Of a stretch of DNA of 64,000 nt, positions 8,421 through 16,089 are shown piece after piece. The notes under the pieces are model-generated. The model made no database searches. It was not told the DNA's origin and saw only the letters and a program-made list of their open reading frames with translations. Location of the stretch: assembly GCF_901827185.1 (NCBI RefSeq), contig NZ_LR594671.1, forward strand, positions 3,286,001 through 3,350,000. Direction: 5' to 3'. This DNA comes from Variovorax sp. PBL-E5. Lineage in GTDB: Bacteria > Pseudomonadota > Gammaproteobacteria > Burkholderiales > Burkholderiaceae_C. How positions within the stretch are numbered: position 1 is the stretch's first letter; every line of letters starts with the position of its first letter. A program made the position numbers and the translations under genes.

Positions 8421-9471
8421 GCGCCCATTCGACGTGCTCGCGCACCAGCGCGCTCGGGTCTTCCGTGCGCGCGGCCAGCGCCGCACGTGCGCCCTCGTCC
8501 CCCGCGCGCAATGCATTGCCCAATGCGACCGCCACGTTGCGCAGCCAGCGCTCGTGGCCGATGCGGCGGATCGGGCTGCCTTCGGCGTAGCGCAGGAAAT
8601 CGTCCTCGCGCCATGCGAACAGCTCGCCCAATTGCCGGCCGGTGAGGCCCTCGCGCGCATCGAAGTCCGGCAGCGCGCTTTTCTTCGCGAACTTGTTCCA
8701 TGGGCAGATGAGCTGGCAATCATCGCAGCCGTAGATGCGGTTTCCGATCAACCGCCGCAGTTCGAGCGGGATCGCGCCGGCGTGCTCGATGGTGAGGTAC
8801 GAGATGCAGCGTCGCGCATCGAGCCGCATCGGCGCGATGATCGCCTGCGTGGGGCAGATGTCGATGCAGGCGCTGCAGCTGCCGCAATGCGGCGAGACCG
8901 GCTCGCTCGGCGGCAGCGCCATGTCGACGTAGATCTCGCCGAGGAAGAACATCGAACCCGCATCGCGGTCCAGCACCAGCGTGTGCTTGCCGCGCCAGCC
9001 CTGGCCGCTGCGCGATGCGAGCTCGGCCTCGAGCACCGGCGCCGAATCGGTGAAGGCGCGGTGGCCGAAGGGCCCCACCTCCGCGGCGATGCGATCGGCC
9101 AGCTTCGACAACCGCGATCGCAGCACCTTGTGGTAGTCGCGGCCGCGCGCATAGAGCGACACGATGCCCTCGCCCGGCCGCGCGAGCCGCTCGAATTCGA
9201 TCGCCTGCCAATCGTCGGGCGTGGTGCGCGGCAGGTAGTCCATGCGCGCCGTGATGACCGACACGGTGCCGGGTACCAGTTCGGCCGGCCGCGCGCGGCG
9301 CGCGCCATGCGCCGCCATGTAGTGCATGTCGCCATGGAAGCCCTGGGCCAGCCACTGCATGAGGCCGTCCTCCGCGCTCGACAGATCGACGCCGGCAACG
9401 CCGATTTGGGAGAATCCGAGCTCCCGGGCCAAGGCCTGAATCCGGATCACGAGTTGATGGCTGCCGATCAC
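8407..9471 (-). CDS. queG: Epoxyqueuosine reductase QueG
   Basis: A 354-residue cobalamin- and Fe-S-dependent enzyme that performs the last step of queuosine synthesis, reducing epoxyqueuosine to queuosine in the anticodon of GUN tRNAs. The two [4Fe-4S] sites are visible: CGSCSACIDICPT with its fourth Cys in RRCISYL, and GCDDCQLICPWN. A C-terminal HEAT-like tail follows. The open frame continues upstream past the real start. I choose the GTG at 9471 because TACAAT lies exactly 6 nt before it on the minus strand. This start overlaps the head-to-head tsaE start by 15 bp. Confidence 0.95.
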   Translation of the reverse strand: MIGSHQLVIRIQALARELGFSQIGVAGVDLSSAEDGLMQWLAQGFHGDMHYMAAHGARRARPAELVPGTVSVITARMDYLPRTTPDDWQAIEFERLARPGEGIVSLYARGRDYHKVLRSRLSKLADRIAAEVGPFGHRAFTDSAPVLEAELASRSGQGWRGKHTLVLDRDAGSMFFLGEIYVDMALPPSEPVSPHCGSCSACIDICPTQAIIAPMRLDARRCISYLTIEHAGAIPLELRRLIGNRIYGCDDCQLICPWNKFAKKSALPDFDAREGLTGRQLGELFAWREDDFLRYAEGSPIRRIGHERWLRNVAVALGNALRAGDEGARAALAARTEDPSALVREHVEWALSGE

Positions 9472-9954
9472 CCGCCGATTGTAGAAACGCAAGGCGTCAC
9501 CCGACGCTGGCGCACCGAAGAAGACACCGACACACTCGCACGAGCGCTCGCGCGTTCGAGTGCGCTGCGCGATGCCTTCGTCTCGCTGGAAGGCGAGCTC
9601 GGCGCCGGCAAGACCACCTTCGTTCGCCACCTGCTGCGCGCGCTCGGCATCGGCGGGCGCATCAAGAGCCCGACCTACGCGGTGGTGGAACCGCACGAGG
9701 CGCCGGACGGCCTCGCCATCTACCATTTCGACTTCTATCGCTTCAGCGATCCGCGCGAATGGGAAGACGCGGGCTTTCGCGACATCTTCGCCGGCCCGGG
9801 CCTCAAGCTCGCCGAGTGGCCGCAGAACGTCGCCGGACACCTTCCGCTCGCGGACCTTGCTATTAAAATAGAAGCAATGACAGACGACACCCGCACCGTG
9901 ACCCTGCAGGCGCACACAGCGCGCGGCAGCCGGTTGCTCGCTGACGCTGCATGA
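9457..9954 (+). CDS. tsaE: tRNA threonylcarbamoyladenosine biosynthesis ATPase TsaE
   Basis: A 165-residue P-loop ATPase that works with TsaB and TsaD to make t6A37 in ANN-decoding tRNAs. Walker A is GELGAGKTTFVRHLL (about residues 46-60), followed by the SPTYAVVE segment and HFDFYRF (about 89-95), both hallmarks of the family. The ATG lies inside the start region of the divergent queG gene. The stop overlaps the amiC start (ATGA), so tsaE and amiC are translationally coupled, as in the tsaE-ami pair of many proteobacteria. Confidence 0.95.
   Translation: MAADHPPIVETQGVTRRWRTEEDTDTLARALARSSALRDAFVSLEGELGAGKTTFVRHLLRALGIGGRIKSPTYAVVEPHEAPDGLAIYHFDFYRFSDPREWEDAGFRDIFAGPGLKLAEWPQNVAGHLPLADLAIKIEAMTDDTRTVTLQAHTARGSRLLADAA
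9857..9877. repeat. AT-rich imperfect palindrome inside tsaE
   Basis: TTGC-TATTAAAATAGAA-GCAA forms an imperfect palindrome and is the most AT-rich stretch nearby, encoding LAIKIEA with codons (ATT, AAA, ATA, GAA) unlike the rest of the gene. It sits about 75 nt before the amiC start and could serve as a promoter-like or repeat element. Confidence 0.4.
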
Positions 9955-11450
9955 AGGCCCGTGGCCTGAAACGACGCACGCTGCTGCAGGGCGGCAGCAT
10001 CGCCCTGCTGCTCGGGCTGCACGAGATCGCGCACGGCGCCACCATCATCGCGGTGCGCGTCTGGCCGGCGGCCGACTACACGCGCGTCACCATCGAATCC
10101 GACGGCCGGCTCAAGTCGACGCAGCGCGTGGTCGGCAGCCCGCCGCGGCTGGCGGTCGACATCGAAGGCATCGACCTCAACCCCGCGCTGCGCGAGCTGG
10201 TCGGCAAGATCAAGCCCGGCGATCCCTACATCAACGGCCTGCGCGTCGGACAGTTCGCGCCGAACGTGGTGCGCATCGTGTTCGACCTCAAGCAGTCGGT
10301 GGCACCGCAGGTGTTCTCGCTCGCGCCGGTGGCCGCCTACCGCGACCGGCTGGTGCTGGACCTGTATCCGGAACAGGCCATCGATCCGCTCGAGGCGCTG
10401 ATCGGCGAACGCCTGCGCGACGCGCCCAGGCCGCAGGAGCGCGAAGGCACGGTGGCCGGCATCGCACCGCGCAACGGCGCAGGGCCTGGCGAAACGCAGG
10501 CGCCCTTGCGCGCCGCACCCGACGCGGTGGATCCGCTGGGCGAGCTGATGGCGCAGCAGTCGATGCGCACGACGCCGCCACCCGCTGCCACACTGGGCAA
10601 CCGCAACGCCGGGCCGGCGCTCACCGCCCCGCCCTCGCTGCCGCCCGTCGTGGGCTCGCTGCCCCTGACGCCGGTACCGCCGGCTGCCAGCGCGCGCGGA
10701 AACGGCGCGACACCGAGCCGCACCGACCGCATCATCATCGTCGCGATCGACCCCGGGCATGGCGGAGAGGATCCCGGCGCCACCGGCTCGGCCGGCACGC
10801 ACGAGAAGGACGTGGTGCTGCAGATCGCGCACCGGCTGCGCGAGCGCATCAACGCCAGCAGCGTCAACGGCAACCCGATGCGCGCCTTCCTCACCCGCGA
10901 TTCCGACTTCTTCGTGCCGCTCGGCATGCGCGTGCAGAAGGCGCGCCGCGTGCAGGCCGACCTGTTCATCAGCATTCATGCGGATGCCTTCACCACGCCG
11001 GCCGCCAGCGGCGCGAGCGTGTTCGCGCTGAGCCGCAGCGGCGCTTCGAGCAGCGCCGCACGCTGGCTGGCCAACAAGGAAAACCAGGCCGACAAGGTCG
11101 GCGGCATCAACGTCGGCGCGCACGAGGTGCAGGTGCAGCAGGCGCTGCTCGACATGAGCACCACGGCCCAGATCAACGACAGCCTCAAGCTCGGCGGCGC
11201 CATGATCGGCGAGATCCGCAACATCGGCGCGCGCCTGCACAAGGGCGAGGTCGAGCAGGCGGGCTTCGCGGTCCTGAAGGCGCCCGACATCCCGAGCGTG
11301 CTCGTCGAGACGGCCTTCATCAGCAACCCCGGCGAAGAAGCCAAGCTGCGCACCACGGCCTACCAGGAAGAACTGGCGGACGCGTTGATGCGCGGCATCC
11401 TGCGCTACTTCGCGCAGAACCCGCCGATGGCGCGCAGCCGCCAGCTGTAG
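9951..11450 (+). CDS. amiC: N-acetylmuramoyl-L-alanine amidase with AMIN domain (AmiC type)
   Basis: A 499-residue periplasmic amidase that cleaves the stem peptide from septal peptidoglycan during daughter-cell separation. The N-terminus carries a Tat-like signal (LKRRTLLQGG then a hydrophobic run), as known for AmiA and AmiC. An AMIN domain that targets septal peptidoglycan spans about 35-140, followed by a Pro/Ala-rich linker (about 145-255) and an Amidase_3 domain (about 262-490). Zinc and catalytic residues are visible: His270 in DPGHGGEDPG, Glu285 in HEKD, His343 in SIHADA and Glu453 in LVETAF. It overlaps tsaE by 4 bp. The long linker makes it larger than E. coli AmiC. Confidence 0.95.
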   Translation: MKARGLKRRTLLQGGSIALLLGLHEIAHGATIIAVRVWPAADYTRVTIESDGRLKSTQRVVGSPPRLAVDIEGIDLNPALRELVGKIKPGDPYINGLRVGQFAPNVVRIVFDLKQSVAPQVFSLAPVAAYRDRLVLDLYPEQAIDPLEALIGERLRDAPRPQEREGTVAGIAPRNGAGPGETQAPLRAAPDAVDPLGELMAQQSMRTTPPPAATLGNRNAGPALTAPPSLPPVVGSLPLTPVPPAASARGNGATPSRTDRIIIVAIDPGHGGEDPGATGSAGTHEKDVVLQIAHRLRERINASSVNGNPMRAFLTRDSDFFVPLGMRVQKARRVQADLFISIHADAFTTPAASGASVFALSRSGASSSAARWLANKENQADKVGGINVGAHEVQVQQALLDMSTTAQINDSLKLGGAMIGEIRNIGARLHKGEVEQAGFAVLKAPDIPSVLVETAFISNPGEEAKLRTTAYQEELADALMRGILRYFAQNPPMARSRQL

Positions 11451-11493
11451 CGCGGGCCGCGGCGCAAAGGGCGGGACACCGCCCTCGATCACA

Positions 11494-11850
11494 TTACGGC
11501 GAAACCTGCAGCCAACCCGTCGGGCAGAACTGGATCTCGGGGAAAAATCCCATCGGGTTCTGGCAGTACAGATAGAGGGGCTCCCCGCCCACGAAACCCA
11601 CCGCATTCACGGCGACGGGAAAAGGCACGCCGACGAACACGGCACTGCGCCGGACGAAAAACGGGTGCCGCGCGGGGAAGCCGGCGAATCCATGGAATGG
11701 GTGGAATCCGGGGCCTCCATGGAAGCCTCCGGCGTGTCCCTGGAAGCCTCCACCGTGGGCGCCTCCCTGCGCTCCGTTGAAGGCAAAGCTGGTGGTGGGG
11801 CCGCCGGCCGCTGCGGCGATCAAGAAGACCAAGGCCAGTAGTTTCTTCAT
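11494..11850 (-). CDS. Small Gly/His/Phe-rich secreted protein
   Basis: A 118-residue protein starting MKKLLALVFLIAAAAGG, a clear signal peptide cleaved near residue 22 (SFAF). The next 40 residues are low-complexity repeats of Gly, His and Phe (GGAHGGGFQGHAGGFHGG), followed by a more ordered C-terminal domain with two cysteines (YCQN and FCPT). A GGAG Shine-Dalgarno 7-8 nt upstream supports this start over a longer frame. The His/Gly tract could bind metal or be disordered, and no family is recognised. It is convergent with amiC. Confidence 0.7.
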   Translation of the reverse strand: MKKLLALVFLIAAAAGGPTTSFAFNGAQGGAHGGGFQGHAGGFHGGPGFHPFHGFAGFPARHPFFVRRSAVFVGVPFPVAVNAVGFVGGEPLYLYCQNPMGFFPEIQFCPTGWLQVSP

Positions 11851-12320
11851 GCAGAACTCCAGCAGTTGGGAAGGAGTCTGTTGGACTTCGGATTCCCCAG
11901 CGGGGTTCGCAGTTCGGAACGCCGGCAGGTGTGCTCTCGTCAATCGTCGTTGCGAAATGTGTCGGCCGCGATGCGCAGCGCGCGCACGTTGCCCGGCCCT
12001 GCGTGGGCGCCGTCGGGTCTGCCAACTGCGCGCAGCTGAACAGCGGCGCCGGGCGCTGCCAGCGGAAAACTAGACGGTGCGTGCCAGGATGATCAGCACC
12101 AGCGTCACGGTGATCGCGCCGCCGATGCGGGTCGCGATCTGCGCGAAGCGTGATGGAGAACCCTTCGATGCGCCAAGGGATATCCCGTACGACGATGGCC
12201 AGACCCTTTGTCGCGCAAGCGCCGATCGTGCTTTCGCTCAAGCCGCCGGGGTCGGCTCCTACAGCCGTGCACGGTGGATTGCAGAGAATGGTTTCACCAA
12301 TCACTGAAAAGGTGGACACC
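11851..12320. other. 470-bp spacer with a possible gene remnant
   Basis: No intact gene is seen. On the minus strand, 12070-12234 is an open frame with no usable start codon whose last 26 codons encode a membrane-like segment (ATRIGGAITVTLVLIILA then RTV and stop). The adjacent minus frame just upstream also reads plausibly (RDIPWRIEGFS), so a frameshifted small membrane-protein gene is possible. The right end (12290-12320) carries the ribosome-binding site AAGGTGG of the lipoprotein gene. Confidence 0.3.
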
Positions 12321-12608
12321 ATGAAGACACGTCTCTGGATCTCGGCCCTCGCCTCGACTTTCGTCCTGACCCTGGCCGGCTGTGCCGCAGGGCCCAACCA
12401 GCAACTCGGCGCGGCGGGCGGTGCCGTCGGCGGCGCCATTATCGGCAATGCGATCGGCAAGAACACCGCGGCCACCGTGGGCGGCGCGGCCATCGGCGGC
12501 CTGATCGGCAACGAGGTGGGCCGCAATGCCGACCAGCGCAACTACTACAACAACAACGGCTATTCGCCCAACAATAGTTACTATCCGAACAACGGCCCGC
12601 GCTACTGA
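12321..12608 (+). CDS. Glycine-zipper lipoprotein (OsmB-like)
   Basis: A 95-residue lipoprotein. The signal peptide ends in a good lipobox (LTLAGC, Cys at about residue 19), so the protein is lipid-anchored. It is followed by a glycine-zipper pair of membrane-inserting helices (GGAVGGAIIGNAIG and VGGAAIGGLIGNEVG) and an Asn/Tyr-rich tail (YYNNNGYSPNNSYY). Such 2TM glycine-zipper proteins resemble OsmB and SlyB and are tied to envelope stress. An AAGGTGG ribosome site precedes this ATG. The gene is followed by a strong terminator, so it is monocistronic. Confidence 0.88.
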   Translation: MKTRLWISALASTFVLTLAGCAAGPNQQLGAAGGAVGGAIIGNAIGKNTAATVGGAAIGGLIGNEVGRNADQRNYYNNNGYSPNNSYYPNNGPRY

Positions 12609-12636
12609 ACGCGCCGCCGGCAGATTCTCCAAGCTG

Positions 12637-12663
12637 GGCGCGCTTTCGAGCGCGCCTTTTTTT
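12637..12663 (+). terminator. Rho-independent terminator
   Basis: A perfect 8-bp stem GGCGCGCT / AGCGCGCC closes a TTCG tetraloop and is followed by seven T residues, 28 nt after the lipoprotein stop codon. Confidence 0.95.
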
Positions 12664-12735
12664 GCGCCTCGGATGCCGCAGGCGATCACTCGGCGCGAGC
12701 GAATTCCTGCGCGAGCGCTCAGGCGCGTGGCAGCT

Positions 12736-13386
12736 TCAACGCGCCGACGAGGGCGCGCCGCGCGCGCGCCAGGCGCCGAAGATCGCGATCAGCCCCGGAA
12801 TCAAGATCAGCGCCCAGATGATCTTGTCCAGGTGCTCGCGCACCAGCGGCAGGTTGCCGAAGAAATAGCCCGAGATGCAGATGCCCACCACCCACAGCAA
12901 CGCGCCAGCGATGTTGAACAGGCTGAACTTCGAGCGGCTCATGTCGGCCACGCCTGCGACAAAGGGCGCGAAGGTGCGGATGAATGGCATGAAGCGCGCC
13001 AGCACGATGGTGATGCCGCCATAGCGCTCGTAGAACGCATGCGCCTGGTCGAAGGCGCGGCGGTTGAAGAAGCGCGAACTCTCCCACTGGAAGACCTTGG
13101 GCCCGAAGTAGCGGCCGATGCTGAAGTTGCACTGGTCGCCGGCGATCGCGGCCACGATGAGGATCGGCACCGCGATGCCGAAACTCATCAACCCGGCGCC
13201 GCACAGCGCGCCGACGATGAACAGCAGCGAGTCGCCCGGCAGGAAGGGCATCACCACCAGCCCGGTCTCGACGAAGACGATCAGGAACAGCAGCGCGTAG
13301 ACCCAGACGCCATAGGCAATGACGAAGGCTTCGAGGTGTTTGTCGACATGCAGGATGAAGTCGACGAGAAAGTGGATGATGTCCAT
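12736..13386 (-). CDS. DedA-family membrane protein
   Basis: A 216-residue inner-membrane protein of the DedA/SNARE-associated family, members of which act as lipid flippases or scramblases (some for undecaprenyl phosphate or phosphatidylethanolamine) and help maintain proton-motive force. Diagnostic elements are VETGLVVMPFLPGDSLLF (about residues 40-57), the GDQCNFSIGRYFG segment (about 82-94) and the basic FMPFIRTFAPFVAGV motif (about 129-143), with a final pair of hydrophobic helices. The ATG gives an immediately hydrophobic, family-typical N-terminus. It lies 28 nt upstream of the SDR stop, on the same strand. Confidence 0.93.
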   Translation of the reverse strand: MDIIHFLVDFILHVDKHLEAFVIAYGVWVYALLFLIVFVETGLVVMPFLPGDSLLFIVGALCGAGLMSFGIAVPILIVAAIAGDQCNFSIGRYFGPKVFQWESSRFFNRRAFDQAHAFYERYGGITIVLARFMPFIRTFAPFVAGVADMSRSKFSLFNIAGALLWVVGICISGYFFGNLPLVREHLDKIIWALILIPGLIAIFGAWRARGAPSSAR

Positions 13387-13414
13387 GGCAGGGATTATCC
13401 CTGCCGCGCCTGAC

Positions 13415-14146
13415 TCATCCCGGCAGGTACTTGGCCATCTCGCGTTCGATGCCCTTCGGATCCTGCGCCATCGCGGCATTGATCCAGGCCGCCATGTCAC
13501 CCAGGTAGACCTCCTCGTCGCCGCGCTCCAGCCCCGCGAGCACCGCCTTCGCGACCTCTGCCGGCGAGGACTTGGGGCCGGCGAAATCGCGGCTCATGTC
13601 GGTATCGACCGGACCCGTCATCACGGCCACCACCAGCGTGCCGCGCGCGGCGAGCTCGGCGCGCACGCCCTCGGTCAGGCGCAGGCCCGCGGCCTTGGAC
13701 GCGCACAGCGAGCCCATGGCCGGCAGCGTCACCTTGGCCAGGATCGACAGCACGTTGACGATCGCGCCCTCGCCCGTGAGCTGCGGCGCGAAGGCGCGAC
13801 ACATCGCGAGCGTGCCGAGGTAGTTGGTGGCGACCTCGGCCTGTGCGTGCTCGAGCGAATCGGCCGCGAGCAGCCCCTTGCTGCGGTTGATGCCGGCGTT
13901 GTTGACCAGCAGATTGACGTCGGTGCAGCGCGCCTTGGCGGCCGCGATCTGGTCGCCGCGCGTGATGTCGAGCGTGAGCGTCTCGACTCGGCCCGGATGG
14001 GCCTTGGCGAGATCGGCGAGCGCACCGACGTCGCGCGCCGACGCATACACCTTGGGCGCGCCGGCGGCCAGCAGCTGCTGCACGAGTTCACGGCCGAGGC
14101 CGCGGTTGGCGCCGGTGACGAGGGCGATGGCGTTCTGGATCTTCAT
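13415..14146 (-). CDS. SDR-family protein lacking the catalytic tyrosine
   Basis: A 243-residue classical-SDR Rossmann protein. The cofactor motif TGANRGLGRE (residues 11-20) and VNNAGI (81-86) are intact. Asn108 and Ser134 occupy their expected places. The YxxxK motif reads LCASK (147-151), so the catalytic Tyr is replaced by Leu147 while Lys151 is kept. The codon is CTG on the coding strand. Ordinary SDR oxidoreduction is therefore doubtful. The protein may be a dehydratase-like or regulatory SDR, or use another acid. It precedes dedA on the same strand and is divergent from the dienelactone-hydrolase gene. Confidence 0.9.
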   Translation of the reverse strand: MKIQNAIALVTGANRGLGRELVQQLLAAGAPKVYASARDVGALADLAKAHPGRVETLTLDITRGDQIAAAKARCTDVNLLVNNAGINRSKGLLAADSLEHAQAEVATNYLGTLAMCRAFAPQLTGEGAIVNVLSILAKVTLPAMGSLCASKAAGLRLTEGVRAELAARGTLVVAVMTGPVDTDMSRDFAGPKSSPAEVAKAVLAGLERGDEEVYLGDMAAWINAAMAQDPKGIEREMAKYLPG

Positions 14147-14311
14147 GGTGTCTTCGTGCGATGCATGTCTGTCGAATTCCGCGTGGATCGACGGGCCGTG
14201 GCAAGCGGCTTCCACGTCCTCGAAAACTACTTTACGCTTTAACCATCCGAGCGCAAAGTTCTGGCAGCCCGGTGCGCAGGCGATCATCCAACCCATCTCC
14301 GGAGATACCCC

Positions 14312-15547
14312 ATGGCAGGTCAATACATCGACATGAAGGCCGGCGACGGCAGTGGCACTTTTCGCGGCTACCTCGCCTTGCCGAGCGCAGGCAGCGGACC
14401 GGGCCTGGTGCTGGCGCAAGAGATCTTCGGCATCAACAAGACCATGCGCGACGTGGCCGACTACTACGCCGAGGAAGGCTACGTGGTGCTGGTGCCCGAC
14501 ATCTTCTGGCGCCAGGAGCCCAACGTCGAACTCGGCTACAGCGAAGCCGACTGGCAGCGCGCCTTCGGCTTCTTCCAGGGCTTCGACGAGGCCAGGGGCA
14601 TGGAGGACATCCAGACCGCGATCACCACGCTGCGCGGCCGCACCGAGGTCAACGGCAAGGTCGGCGTGCTCGGCTTCTGCCTCGGCGGCAAGCTGGCCTA
14701 TCTCGCGGCCTGCCGCACCGATGCCGATGTCTCGGTGGGCTACTACGGCGTAGGCATCGATGCCGCGCTCGGCGAAGCCGACAAGATCACGAAGCCGCTG
14801 GTGCTGCACATCGCCGAGCTCGACAAGTTCTGCCCGCCCGAGGCACGCGACAAGATCGTGAAGACGCTGCAGGGCCGCGACCACGTCACGCTCTACGTCT
14901 ACCCCGGCATGGATCACGCCTTCGCGCGCGTCGGCGGCGAGCACTATCACAAGCCCTCGGCGCTGATGGCGCACGAGCGCAGCATCGGCGCGCTCAAGGC
15001 CGCGATGGGTCCGCACTACGACCTCTCGGCGCTGTGGGACAAGCACTGCGAGTACGAGTTCGGCACCCGCAACGTCGACGACACCATGAGCACCATGGTC
15101 GCCGAGCCCTACGTGAACCACATCCCGACCATGACCGGCGGTGTCGGCTACAGGGCGCTGCATCGCTTCTACACGAACCACTTCGTCAACAGCAATCCGC
15201 CCGACACCGCGCTGACGCCGATCTCGCGCACCGTCGGCGCCACGCAGGTGGTCGACGAGATGCTGTTCAGCTTCACCCACACCACCGAGATTCCATGGAT
15301 GCTGCCGGGCGTCAAGCCGACTGGCAAGAAAGTCGAGGTGCCCTTGCTGGCCGTCATCAAGTTCCGCGGCGACAAGCTCTACCACGAGCACATCTACTGG
15401 GATCAGGCCAGCGTGCTGGTGCAGGTGGGCTTGCTCGATGCGAAGCTTCTGCCGGTGGCTGGGGTGGAGCAGGGGCGCAAGTTGCTGGACGAGACGCTGC
15501 CGTCGAATGGCTTGATGCCCGAGTGGACGGCGTCGACGAAAGGCTGA
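14312..15547 (+). CDS. Dienelactone hydrolase fused to an NTF2/SnoaL-like domain
   Basis: A 411-residue two-domain protein. Residues about 10-230 form a dienelactone-hydrolase alpha/beta fold with the triad Cys in GFCLGG (about 123), Asp in ELDKF (about 172) and His in GMDHAFAR (about 205). Such enzymes open lactones in chlorocatechol-type degradation or related esters. Residues about 245-395 (from the DKHCEYEFG region to VQVGLLD) look like a cone-shaped SnoaL/NTF2 domain, probably a second active or binding pocket. The CCGGAGA ribosome site is 8 nt upstream. The gene is alone and is followed by a MITE-like repeat. Confidence 0.85.
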   Translation: MAGQYIDMKAGDGSGTFRGYLALPSAGSGPGLVLAQEIFGINKTMRDVADYYAEEGYVVLVPDIFWRQEPNVELGYSEADWQRAFGFFQGFDEARGMEDIQTAITTLRGRTEVNGKVGVLGFCLGGKLAYLAACRTDADVSVGYYGVGIDAALGEADKITKPLVLHIAELDKFCPPEARDKIVKTLQGRDHVTLYVYPGMDHAFARVGGEHYHKPSALMAHERSIGALKAAMGPHYDLSALWDKHCEYEFGTRNVDDTMSTMVAEPYVNHIPTMTGGVGYRALHRFYTNHFVNSNPPDTALTPISRTVGATQVVDEMLFSFTHTTEIPWMLPGVKPTGKKVEVPLLAVIKFRGDKLYHEHIYWDQASVLVQVGLLDAKLLPVAGVEQGRKLLDETLPSNGLMPEWTASTKG

Positions 15548-15560
15548 GCTCTTTTCTTTG

Positions 15561-16065
15561 CTCCCTCTCCCTCTAGGAGAGGGTTGGGGTGAGGGCCCAC
15601 TGGGCCTTTGATTTGTGCGTTGCGTTTGATCAGAGGCCGTTGGCCGGGAATTCGCCCCGGCGGGCGAGTCATTGGCAATTGGCAGCTGCCAGCGTTACTC
15701 GATGCCATTTGCGCAGCCGAGCGAAGCGATGGCCCGAGAAACACATATACGCGCCATGGCGCGTTGACCCCAAGCCCCTCTGTGCGCGCCGAGGAGCGCA
15801 GCTTTTCGCGGATCAGGGCTCGCGACTGTCTGAGCGAAGCGAGTTTGAGCGAGACCCCGCGAAAAGCGAGCACCGCAGGTTGCCCCGTAGCGAAGCGTAG
15901 GGGTCGCGCACAGTGGGGTCGCCTTTCTTTGGTTACTTTCTTTGGCGAGACAAAGAAAGTGACTCGCCCGCCGGGGCGAACTCCCGGCCAACGGCCTCAC
16001 CAACGCTGACAACAGTTCAAAGGCCCGGAAGCCCCCACCCCAACCCTCCCCCAAAGGGGAGGGAG
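15561..16065. repeat. MITE-like element 1 with ~100-bp terminal inverted repeats
   Basis: This interval between the hydrolase gene and mutL holds no gene. It starts CTCCCTCTCCCTCTAGGAGA and its last 105 bp are an inverted, diverged copy of the first 110 (shared blocks include GGCCGTTGGCCGGGA and CGCCCCGGCGGGCGAGTCA). The central core (about 15718-15960) contains GCTTTTCGCGGAT facing CCGCGAAAAGC and is nearly identical to 39415-39665. Open frames inside it are repeat-derived. The right end stops 12 nt before the -10 box of mutL. Confidence 0.85.
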
Positions 16066-16089
16066 CAAGACGCCTTTTAGAATGCACCG

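Noticed and set aside
15403..15873. A protein-like frame containing SLRQSRALIREKLRSSART
   Set aside because: The same peptide appears in the repeat at 39.4-39.7 kb. It is produced by the MITE-like core and not by a gene.
15561..16065. CRISPR array or insertion sequence
   Set aside because: There are no regularly spaced short repeats with unique spacers and no transposase frame. The unit is a gene-free inverted-repeat element.
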